Assembly: GCA_949128015.1 (NCBI GenBank)
Contig: CASBRC010000430.1
Location: 1 to 11,690, forward strand
Reading direction: 5' to 3'
Source of the DNA: Synechococcales cyanobacterium PMM_0003
GTDB taxonomy: Bacteria; Cyanobacteriota; Cyanobacteriia; Pseudanabaenales; Pseudanabaenaceae
Length of the DNA stretch: 11,690 nucleotides
Shown here: positions 1-6,370 of the stretch, piece by piece
Position numbering within the stretch: the stretch's first letter is position 1
Layout of the letters: each line of letters opens with the position of its first letter
Translations under genes and position numbers: made by a program
The notes under the pieces: model-generated
Seen by the model: the letters and a program-made list of their open reading frames with translations, nothing else
The model's database searches: none
Told to the model about the DNA's origin: nothing

Positions 1-3
1 GAA

Positions 4-462
4 CTACCCCACCCTGCTACGCGAGGATGGGGTTTCTAAAATCCCATCGAGCAAAGAGTGTTTTTTACGCTTCGCCGAGCCAAGTTGCGCCATCCCGCCA
101 CAAGGCGTAGGGGATGGAGTAGAGCTTGGCTCTCCACGTTTGACGATGCTCGTTCCGAACACCGTAGAATCATATAAAACCCAGTTGAGCATAACTTGCG
201 CCGCCGCCACATCACGATCTGCCGTGTAGCCACATTGCAAACAAGTATGCACACGCTCACTGAGTTCCTTTTTTTGTTGATGACCGCAACTAGGACAAGT
301 TTGAGAAGGTTTTACCTTCTGAGTTGGAATCTCAATATATTGCCCACCCGCTTCAGTAACCTTGTACTCAATCGCCGATTTAAGCATACCGATCCCAACA
401 TCAAGCATGGAGTCATAGCCCCGATATTCGAGGACGGAAAGCAGCTCTTTTTTGTTAGTATC
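4..462 (-). pseudogene. tnpB: N-terminally truncated TnpB (IS200/IS605-type RNA-guided nuclease)
   Basis: This is the C-terminal third of a TnpB/OrfB protein; the family is normally about 370-420 aa. The open frame starts only after an in-frame TAG at 463-465, and its first ATG is at 408 (134 aa to the TAG at 4-6). Numbered from that Met, a zinc ribbon is visible (CPSC at 38-41, CLQC at 56-59), followed by the RuvC-III motif DRDVAAA, whose Asp66 would be the third catalytic acid. The segment MLDVGIGMLKSAIEYK is the usual helix just before the ribbon. The earlier RuvC Asp and Glu are absent, so it cannot be an active nuclease. The C-terminal tail (GTSIVKRGEPSSTPSP, ending SSRSRVG) is typical of cyanobacterial copies, so the 3' end looks intact. 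Upstream, the frame runs through about 18 codons that do not resemble TnpB and overlaps the end of the neighbouring gene by 8 bp, which marks the deletion junction near 409-420. Confidence 0.88.
7..32 (-). other. IS200/IS605 right-end-like hairpin (possible omega-RNA remnant)
   Basis: CCCCACCCT (7-15) can pair with AGGATGGGG (24-32) around an 8-nt loop. The one mismatch is a G-U wobble when read as minus-strand RNA. It lies over the last codons of the tnpB remnant. In this family the right-end hairpin lies at or just after the tnpB stop, and the guide RNA (omega RNA/reRNA) is made from this end. The role is inferred from position, and the true element end lies outside the window. Confidence 0.45.
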
Positions 463-955
463 CTAGGCTTTCGTTATTCTTGTTTTTAGGAACTTCAGAA
501 ACTGTAGATGGGACTTCACGCTTTGGGCGTAGAGGAGCTGCTTGTAAAAAAATTGATTTCTCAGGACTCTCGCGGACTAGATCGCCAGGCTTTTTTTGAA
601 TTGATTGCAGCATTTCATTATTAAATGAACCTGCGGCATTGGTTAGTTGTCGCTCTTGACGCTGGAGTAGTTCGAGCTTTTTGTATTGCTGATTCCATTG
701 TTCTTGGGCATATACAGTCCAGCCATAGATGATAAACACAGAAACCGTAAGTGAAACCGTAGCGGCGATGGAAAGTTTTTGGGTGGTGATCAGTAGTCGC
801 AACCACAAAGGCAGAGGAAAAGAGTTAGTACGTGGTAGCCGCTTTACATTGCGATTATTAGCTGGCTGGCGACTTGCTTGCCCCCGTTTACTCTTGCGGT
901 CAAGAGGCTGAGGGGATCTTTGTGGTTCAGGGCTTCTTGCTCTGCTAGCTGTCAT
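455..955 (-). CDS. FtsL-like single-pass membrane protein, candidate divisome subunit
   Basis: The ATG at 955 is preceded by AAAGAG and gives 166 aa; a TTG at 979 would add 8 residues. The order is a basic, Pro-rich cytoplasmic tail (1-50), one membrane segment (about 61-82, ending in FIIYGWTVYA), a periplasmic coiled-coil-type stretch rich in Gln, Leu and Arg (84-120), and a conserved-looking FLQAAPLRPKR patch at 136-146. This layout matches FtsL/DivIC-type septum proteins, which pair with FtsB and recruit FtsW/FtsI. The assignment rests on topology and size, not on a diagnostic motif. In many bacteria ftsI follows ftsL; here the DNA just downstream is a transposon remnant, so that context is lost. 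The final residues (KNKNNESLGY) lie at the junction and may not be the ancestral C-terminus. It could instead be an unrelated bitopic protein. Confidence 0.6.
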   Translation of the reverse strand: MTASRARSPEPQRSPQPLDRKSKRGQASRQPANNRNVKRLPRTNSFPLPLWLRLLITTQKLSIAATVSLTVSVFIIYGWTVYAQEQWNQQYKKLELLQRQERQLTNAAGSFNNEMLQSIQKKPGDLVRESPEKSIFLQAAPLRPKREVPSTVSEVPKNKNNESLGY

Positions 956-1040
956 TTTTTTAACTCTTTTTTCACTCAAGATTCACCACTGCTACTTTTA
1001 GCACTTTCAGAGCGAAATTACCAAGTAGTTTTGAATATTT

Positions 1041-1176
1041 CTGAGATTATTTATAGCTGTCGCTAATCTTGTTAAGGTATAAAACCCAGAAGATGTGGGC
1101 GGCGCTCAGCGCCGCCCACATCTTCTGGGTTTTGAATTACCCTGATCCAAGTAGCGACAGCTATAAATAATCTCAG
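1041..1176. repeat. 136-bp nested palindrome, MITE-like
   Basis: The outer arms at 1041-1065 and 1152-1176 are a perfect 25-bp inverted repeat (starting CTGAGATTATTTATAGCTGT). Inside them is a perfect 53-bp palindrome (1081-1133; 26-bp arms AAAACCCAGAAGATGTGGGC..., single-base centre). The two spacers between outer and inner arms differ in sequence and length. No obvious target duplication flanks it: TGAATATTT on the left, ACTATAGAA on the right. It separates the FtsL-like gene from the 3' end of the DUF192 gene, so it could also act as a terminator for the latter. Confidence 0.85.
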
Positions 1177-1194
1177 ACTATAGAATTATAGTCG

Positions 1195-1818
1195 TCATTG
1201 ATTTTTTGGCAACAAGAATTTGACAGAAATGCGATCGCCTTCTTTTAAACCAATTTCTTGAGTTAGCCCTGCCCTTACTTCAATCACGTTATCCGCGACA
1301 ACACCACCTTCAGGGTAAACTGGGCAGGGATCACTCTTACAAGTTGTGGCATTACGGGCGATCGCCTTTACTTCACCATCAAGTAAAAAAATAATATCAA
1401 GGCTGGAGGGCGTGTTTTTCATCCAGAAGGCAACAGGACGCGCAGGTGTAAAGGGAAATAACATGCCGCGATCGTCAGCCAATGGTGGGCGAAACATCAA
1501 ACCCTTTTCTTGCTCTTTGGGCGTATTGACAACTTCTAGCTGGATTTCGCGCCCTGAAATTGTGGCTGTGGCAGTAATTGGCAAGTATTGAGCCAGTTCT
1601 GAGACTGGTTTGGGTTTGATTTGAGGTGTTAATGCTTGAGGTGATGCAGGGATCGTTGGTGCAGTGGATGGCTTCGCTGGATCAGAGGCAGCAGGTGCAC
1701 AACCTATCAGGCAGATACTGAGGCTTAGCGTACATAGCTTTATACAAAGTATTTGGATCGAACTAGGATTAGGTGTGTCACAATTTCTACAAGTATCGCC
1801 AGTCATATTGCCAGTCAT
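1195..1818 (-). CDS. DUF192 family lipoprotein
   Basis: A 207-aa protein. The hydrophobic stretch at about 21-39 ends in a lipobox, LIGC (37-40), so it is probably exported and lipid-anchored at Cys40. A Pro/Ala-rich linker (41-75) precedes the DUF192 domain (about 84-203). Family hallmarks are EKGLMFRPPLADDRGMLF (104-121), FWMKNTPSSLDIIFL (131-145) and VIEVRAG (178-184). A Cys pair at 160 and 165 could form a disulfide. The biochemical role of DUF192 is not settled. Two in-frame ATGs exist, at 1818 and 1806, within a short direct repeat (GCCAGTCAT). The first has GAGGAG about 10 nt upstream and was chosen. With either start the n-region before the hydrophobic core is long for a lipoprotein. 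The start codon lies 3 bp from that of the divergent GH57 gene. Confidence 0.85.
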   Translation of the reverse strand: MTGNMTGDTCRNCDTPNPSSIQILCIKLCTLSLSICLIGCAPAASDPAKPSTAPTIPASPQALTPQIKPKPVSELAQYLPITATATISGREIQLEVVNTPKEQEKGLMFRPPLADDRGMLFPFTPARPVAFWMKNTPSSLDIIFLLDGEVKAIARNATTCKSDPCPVYPEGGVVADNVIEVRAGLTQEIGLKEGDRISVKFLLPKNQ

Positions 1819-1821
1819 CCT

Positions 1822-4041
1822 ATGTCATCTCCTCTACATATCGCATTTATCTGGCACCAACATCAACCTCTTTACAAAAGCGCGATCGCGGGCAAGTATC
1901 ATTTGCCTTGGGTGAGGCTGCATGGCGTAAAAGATTATTTGGATCTTGCGTTGATGTTGTCAAGATATCCAAAGCTTCATCAAACGATTAATCTTGTCCC
2001 ATCGCTGATCCTGCAATTACAAGATTATGTAGAAGGAACAGCGTTTGATCCTTACCTGTCATTGACACTGACTCCAGTTGATACTCTAACGCGATCGCAA
2101 AAGCATTTTATCGTCGAGCATTTTTTTGATGCCAATCATCAGACCATGATTGAGCCATACCATCGCTATGCCGATTTATTAGCGCAAAGACAAGCCTACG
2201 GGATCGATTGGTGTGTCAATAATTGGATAGCACCAGATTTTAGTGATTTACTGGCTTGGCATAACCTTGCATGGATCGATCCTCTATTTCGAGAAGCCGA
2301 TCCCGAAATTGCCGAATGGTACAATCGCGGCAAAGATTTTACCTTAGCCGATCGCCAGAGAATTTATAGCAAGCAGCGCGAGATTATTTCTCGAATTTTG
2401 CCACAGCATCGGTTAATGCAAAAAAATGGGCAATTAGAAATCACCACAACGCCTTATATGCATCCGATCATGCCACTACTTGCCGATACGCAGGCAGGAC
2501 GAATTGCTGTGCCGCAGATGAATCTGCCCAATAACCGTTTTCGTCATGAGCCAGACATCACTCTACATTTAGAAAAAGCCAAAGAAGTCTACCGTCATCA
2601 TTTTAGCTGCGATCCTAGAGGTTTATGGCCGTCGGAGCAGTCGGTCAGCCCTGCGATTTTACCCCACATTTCTAAGCAAGGTTTCTCATGGCTATGTTCC
2701 GATGAAGGCGTATTAGGCTGGAGTCTTGGACATTATTTCCGACGTGATGAGCGCGGGGAGATCGATGCGCCACACTTGCTCTATCAACCCTATCGCCTTG
2801 AAACTGTTCATGGGGACTTAGCAATTATTTTTCGCGATCGTCTGCTCTCAGACTTGATTGGCTTTAGCTATGGCGCACTTCTGCCCCAAGCCGCCAGTGA
2901 CGATTTATGCGATCGCTTAATGACTATTCAAAAGCAGCAAAATGAGTATTTAGCCGAGCATCCTGAAGGTCAGCCTTGGCTAGTGACGATCGCCCTTGAT
3001 GGTGAAAACTGCTGGGAGTTTTATCCCCAAGATGGCAACCCATTTTTGCAGACGCTTTATGAAAATCTTTCCCACAATGAAAATCTGAAATTAGTCACAC
3101 CCTCGGAATATTTAGCAAAATTCCCGCCCGTTGAAAAAATTCCGCCCCACCAATTGCATAGTGGCTCATGGATCGACTCTAGCTTCACGACATGGATCGG
3201 CGATCCTGTCAAAAATGCGGCTTGGCAATTACTCGCTGAAGCCCGACAGGTTTTGGCGAACCATCCAGAAGCTACCCCTGAGAATAATCCCGAAGCATGG
3301 GAAAGTCTGATGGCTGCTGAAGGATCGGATTGGTTTTGGTGGTTTGGCGAGGGACATAGCTCCAACGATGATGCCATGTTCGATCGCCTCTTTCGGGAGC
3401 ATCTACAGGTGATTTATCGCGCTCTCAATGAGCCAGTACCTCACGCCTTGCTATATCCGCTTGAACCTCACGATGTTTCCACCAGCGATCGCCCGACTAG
3501 TCTGATTGAGCCATTAATTAATGGCAGATTTGAAAATGATGATTGGCAAGGTGCTGGCAAAATTGAAATTGGTGGGGCAAGGGGAGCTATGCATCAAAAT
3601 GCACCTGTTAAGCTCCTATGGTATGGTTACGATCATTTTTATTGCTACTTACGCTTAGAATTTAGTAATCTAGAGAGCATTGCTCACAGTAAACTACATC
3701 TGTTGTGGTTTTATCCGAGTCGGATTCATCCCAACAGCCCTGTTAAGCTTCTTGATATGCCTGATGTATCGCCGCTAAATTATTTATTTCGCCATCATCT
3801 AGCGATCGATTTTGCCGATAAGTCAGTTCAGCTTCAAGAATCTACAGAAAAATTTCAGTGGGAAACGATCGCAACTCATACAAAAATAGGTTTTGAGCAA
3901 TGCCTAGAAATTGCGATACCTTGGAGCGATCTGGCAGTTAAGCCACAGTCTGTAGCAAGGCTGGTGATCCTGCTCAGCCAAAAAGAGCATTTTCAGATGT
4001 CTCTGCCAGAGTATACGATTATTCCTATTGAAGTACCTTAG
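1822..4041 (+). CDS. Glycoside hydrolase family 57 protein (alpha-amylase/branching-enzyme type)
   Basis: A 739-aa cytosolic protein with no signal peptide. The start is set by the family N-terminus LHIAFIWHQHQPLYK, so the ATG at 1822 is preferred over the in-frame upstream ATG at 1753, which lies inside the divergent gene. GH57 hallmarks are the HQHQP metal/substrate motif near the N-terminus, GLWPSEQS with Glu272 as the likely nucleophile, and ALDGENCWEFY with Asp393 as the likely acid/base. Retaining GH57 enzymes act on alpha-glucans (amylase, 4-alpha-glucanotransferase, branching). The length and the C-terminal region after about residue 560, with beta-rich NGRFENDDWQGAG-type sequence, fit the COG1449 subgroup. 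The exact substrate cannot be read from the sequence; glycogen turnover is the likely setting. The stop at 4039-4041 is followed closely by the ComFB gene, so the two are probably co-transcribed. Confidence 0.88.
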   Translation: MSSPLHIAFIWHQHQPLYKSAIAGKYHLPWVRLHGVKDYLDLALMLSRYPKLHQTINLVPSLILQLQDYVEGTAFDPYLSLTLTPVDTLTRSQKHFIVEHFFDANHQTMIEPYHRYADLLAQRQAYGIDWCVNNWIAPDFSDLLAWHNLAWIDPLFREADPEIAEWYNRGKDFTLADRQRIYSKQREIISRILPQHRLMQKNGQLEITTTPYMHPIMPLLADTQAGRIAVPQMNLPNNRFRHEPDITLHLEKAKEVYRHHFSCDPRGLWPSEQSVSPAILPHISKQGFSWLCSDEGVLGWSLGHYFRRDERGEIDAPHLLYQPYRLETVHGDLAIIFRDRLLSDLIGFSYGALLPQAASDDLCDRLMTIQKQQNEYLAEHPEGQPWLVTIALDGENCWEFYPQDGNPFLQTLYENLSHNENLKLVTPSEYLAKFPPVEKIPPHQLHSGSWIDSSFTTWIGDPVKNAAWQLLAEARQVLANHPEATPENNPEAWESLMAAEGSDWFWWFGEGHSSNDDAMFDRLFREHLQVIYRALNEPVPHALLYPLEPHDVSTSDRPTSLIEPLINGRFENDDWQGAGKIEIGGARGAMHQNAPVKLLWYGYDHFYCYLRLEFSNLESIAHSKLHLLWFYPSRIHPNSPVKLLDMPDVSPLNYLFRHHLAIDFADKSVQLQESTEKFQWETIATHTKIGFEQCLEIAIPWSDLAVKPQSVARLVILLSQKEHFQMSLPEYTIIPIEVP

Positions 4042-4079
4042 TGTTGCGTTATATAAGTTGCGTTATTAAAGAGATAACA

Positions 4080-4637
4080 GTGGAAAAGCTAGAAAAAACC
4101 AGCATTGAGTCAATTGTCGAACAGGCTTTACAAGATGGCTACCTAACTCCTGCCATGGAAGCTGAAGTGGGGCGGATTTGTGATAGTGCCTTTGAGTTAT
4201 CAGTTGAAGAGTACATGGCGCTTGATCGCCTGATGGGTTCTTTGCTAACTGGAGAAGTCGTTGCGGTTCCGCGCAAACAATTTATCAATGTCATGGAAGA
4301 ATTGGTATTGGGCGAAGCTGTGGCAAGGGTTGCCGAGATTGAGGCAAATACTAATAAAGTTTTGGATTTGGGGGATATTGCGGCTTATGCACTTAACCGT
4401 TTACCGCCGTTATACGCCACCACTGAGCAGGGTGCAAATTATCAAAGGGACAGAGCAATTGCCGATCTGCAACATTTGATCGCCCAGCAGGTCAAAGAAG
4501 CGATCGATCGCAATCTAGATCGTCCTGAATTTTTCCCTGATCGCTCTACCTTTGGCTCGATCAATAAAGATTCAGTACTTTCACAACTTAGTAACCTCCT
4601 CCAAGCCTATGCTCCTGATTTTGAGCAGAAGCCTTAA
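4080..4637 (+). CDS. comFB: ComFB-family protein, candidate cyclic-di-nucleotide receptor
   Basis: A 185-aa protein. The ComFB domain is recognised from QFINVMEELVLGEAVARV (68-85) and GDIAAYALNRLPPLYATTEQ (98-117), the latter being the family's core motif. The N-terminal helical part (SIVEQALQDGYLTPAMEAEV) is the cyanobacterial extension. Cyanobacterial ComFB/CdgR proteins have been reported to bind c-di-GMP (some also cAMP) and to affect competence, motility or cell size; that role is taken from the family. The start is a GTG at 4080 with AAAGAG upstream. An upstream GTG at 4041, overlapping the GH57 stop, would add 13 residues that look non-homologous. Its TAA overlaps the TAA of the convergent gene within the shared TTAA at 4634-4637. 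Confidence 0.85.
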   Translation: MEKLEKTSIESIVEQALQDGYLTPAMEAEVGRICDSAFELSVEEYMALDRLMGSLLTGEVVAVPRKQFINVMEELVLGEAVARVAEIEANTNKVLDLGDIAAYALNRLPPLYATTEQGANYQRDRAIADLQHLIAQQVKEAIDRNLDRPEFFPDRSTFGSINKDSVLSQLSNLLQAYAPDFEQKP

Positions 4638-5440
4638 AAATTTGTGGCTTTTTGTTTGGTTGCTTGATCGGCAAGCAAAAATGACAATGGATAGCTGGGG
4701 TTAGCAGCGAATCCTAAAATACCGCGATCGCAATGTTCGTAAATTAATTCGTTTTGGGCATCAAATAAGAAAGTGCCACCACGCTGCGTCATGTGCGATG
4801 CATCGGGAACATAGGCTTGCCAATTGCCCAAAACTTCTGCCATATTCCGTAGTCGCAAAGTTGCTAATTCAAAGGGACGTTGATATCCACGACCGCCAGC
4901 CCATTGAAAAAATGAACCTTTTAATGGTGGTAATGGCTTAGCTTTAATAATTTCGTCATCGCCAATTAACTGTGGTGCATTGCGATCGCCTTTATAGCCA
5001 CGAAATACTTCTTTTAAAGTCCCTTGGCTGCCAATTCCCGCACACATCAGCATCAAATTCACCCAAGCGCTCTGTCCATCAGACAGCAAGGGGAATTTAG
5101 TCGTCAGTCCTGCATAAAGATTTAGTTGGCGATGTAATTCACCAGTGGGATCAACAAACATCCAGTTTGGATCGAAGCCTGTAAATTTGCAGAAATATTC
5201 TCCCGATTGACAATCGCCGATACCAATCGCCCGAACAGCAATTCCTGCTGACTTAAGGCGATCGATTTCTCTCTGTATCCACCAAATATATTCAAGACTA
5301 TCAAAATCGCCTAATTGAGGCAGGACTAAAACTAATCTGCGTTGGGCTGATTCGCAGTTATCAAAGATATTTACGATCTTGCGATCGCCAACCCGTTGTC
5401 TTTGAGTTTGACTAAGAATTTCGTATACAGATTGAAGCAT
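4634..5440 (-). CDS. Peroxiredoxin-like (AhpC/TSA-2, PRXL2-type) family protein
   Basis: A 268-aa protein. The thioredoxin-fold part is seen in RRLVLVLPQLGDFDSLEYIW (34-53), followed by AGIAVRAIGIGD, LMCAGIGSQGTLKEVFRGYKGDR (131-153) and GGTFLFDAQNELIYEH (221-236). These match the cyanobacterial branch of the AhpC-TSA_2 group. The position of the peroxidatic Cys loop is occupied by LGDFDS, with no Cys there, so classical peroxidase activity is doubtful. Cys29, 77, 84, 133 and 237 are elsewhere; Cys133 sits in the conserved MCAGIGS loop. ATG at 5440 was chosen. A TTG at 5449 would abut the upstream stop. No clear Shine-Dalgarno is seen at either. The gap to the upstream HEPN-like/CBS gene is 10 nt, so they are likely co-transcribed. 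Confidence 0.75.
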   Translation of the reverse strand: MLQSVYEILSQTQRQRVGDRKIVNIFDNCESAQRRLVLVLPQLGDFDSLEYIWWIQREIDRLKSAGIAVRAIGIGDCQSGEYFCKFTGFDPNWMFVDPTGELHRQLNLYAGLTTKFPLLSDGQSAWVNLMLMCAGIGSQGTLKEVFRGYKGDRNAPQLIGDDEIIKAKPLPPLKGSFFQWAGGRGYQRPFELATLRLRNMAEVLGNWQAYVPDASHMTQRGGTFLFDAQNELIYEHCDRGILGFAANPSYPLSFLLADQATKQKATNF

Positions 5441-5450
5441 AACTATCAAT

Positions 5451-6227
5451 TTACAAAAGATCGAATGCAGTTAAGATACCCACTAATGTTTCTGGGGATT
5501 CTGCTGATGCCACAAGTATTGGTTGTCCTCGAAATTTCTTTAGCACTTTCTCTAATTTTTCTATAGTTTCATTTCCATGAAATAGCTGTTCGTTGCTAAC
5601 TTCATGAAGCTCAAGCCCATCAGACTTTGCTTCCTGAATTGTTTTAACAAGCCGTTCTTTTCGACTATTATTGCTTACAAACTTTAGATATAGTGCAATA
5701 TCCATATCTGAAATCAATCTCCATTTGTCTGAGATGAAGACAGGTAGATAAGAAAATGAATTTTCAAGCATTTGCTGTCTTATAAAGCTTATCGGTTGCC
5801 AATGAAAAGCACAAACAGGATTCTTGACCATATAATCGCTAACTGTCATTAAGCTCTCCGTCAATGCTTCCTCTAGAATTATTGCTAACTTTAAGGCATG
5901 TTTTGTTAAATTACGCGCAACTGCTCCTTGATGAAGTGCATCGTTCCGAGCATTTTTGACAAGTGCATAAAGTTCGTTAAATGGGGTGTGCCATATTCTT
6001 AGTTGATTAGGAAATTTTTCAGCTAAATGGGGAGAATTTTCGTTGACAAATTTCTCAATTTCAGGCTTATATTCTCCTAGAGATATTGAACTTTTAGTTA
6101 GGTAAGATCCAAATCTTTCTATTACAAACAAAATTTCTTGAAAAGCCTCAGAATCTCTTAGTACAGACGCTCTTGCAACTCTTAACTGATCGCGAAAATT
6201 AATTTTAATATCATTGTTAATCTCCAT
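5451..6227 (-). CDS. HEPN-like N-terminal domain fused to a CBS pair
   Basis: A 258-aa soluble protein. Residues about 15-125 look all-helical and contain ARNDALHQG, an R-x4-H arrangement (Arg94, His99) of the kind that forms the RNase active site in HEPN domains. Residues about 127-182 (VSDYMVKNPVCAFHWQPI, LPVFISDKWRLISDMDIALY) form the first CBS repeat. Residues about 205-258 (LHEVSNEQLFHGNETIEK, GQPILVASAESPETLVGILTAFDLL in part) form the second, ending right at the stop. CBS pairs usually sense adenine nucleotides. The CBS call is good; the HEPN call is an inference from one motif and predicted helicity. No nucleotidyltransferase or antitoxin partner lies beside it. AGGGA precedes the ATG by 8 nt. 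The gene is visibly AT-richer than its neighbours and has no HIP1 site, which suggests a separate origin. Confidence 0.7.
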   Translation of the reverse strand: MEINNDIKINFRDQLRVARASVLRDSEAFQEILFVIERFGSYLTKSSISLGEYKPEIEKFVNENSPHLAEKFPNQLRIWHTPFNELYALVKNARNDALHQGAVARNLTKHALKLAIILEEALTESLMTVSDYMVKNPVCAFHWQPISFIRQQMLENSFSYLPVFISDKWRLISDMDIALYLKFVSNNSRKERLVKTIQEAKSDGLELHEVSNEQLFHGNETIEKLEKVLKKFRGQPILVASAESPETLVGILTAFDLL

Positions 6228-6294
6228 AATTATTCCCTACCACTTATTTTGCGATACTTAATCGAGTCTTCGTCAGTTATCTACACATAAAAGT

Positions 6295-6322
6295 ATCATA
6301 TTTAAAACATCCGAAAAGACAA
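6295..6322 (-). promoter_or_regulatory. Putative sigma-70 promoter of the HEPN-like/CBS gene
   Basis: On the minus strand TTGTCT (6317-6322) and TATGAT (6295-6300) are separated by 16 nt, which would give a leader of about 60 nt before the ATG at 6227. It lies between the argZ terminator and the gene. Pattern match only. Confidence 0.4.
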
Positions 6323-6325
6323 AAC

Positions 6326-6370
6326 CGCTTAAAATAAAAGCCCCGCTTGGCGGGGCTTTTATTTTAAGCG
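6326..6370 (-). terminator. Strong intrinsic terminator of argZ
   Basis: A perfect 21-bp stem (arms starting CGCTTAAAATAAAAGCCCCG) with a 3-nt loop. It has a GC-rich core (GCCCCGC/GCGGGGC) flanked by A and T runs, so it can terminate in either direction. It overlaps the argZ stop codon and its last codons, so the hairpin forms as translation ends. Confidence 0.9.

Noticed and set aside
36..260. Other open frames inside and opposite the tnpB remnant and the other genes
   Set aside because: They overlap well-supported genes in other frames and show no recognisable domains or ribosome sites.
1753..1821. Earlier ATG for the GH57 gene
   Set aside because: It lies inside the divergent lipoprotein gene, and the known family N-terminus begins just after the ATG at 1822.
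4041..4079. GTG start for ComFB overlapping the GH57 stop
   Set aside because: The added residues do not look like the family, and a better ribosome site precedes the GTG at 4080.
5451..6227. Toxin of a HEPN/MNT toxin-antitoxin pair
   Set aside because: No nucleotidyltransferase or small antitoxin gene is adjacent, and the CBS fusion is unlike known HEPN toxins.
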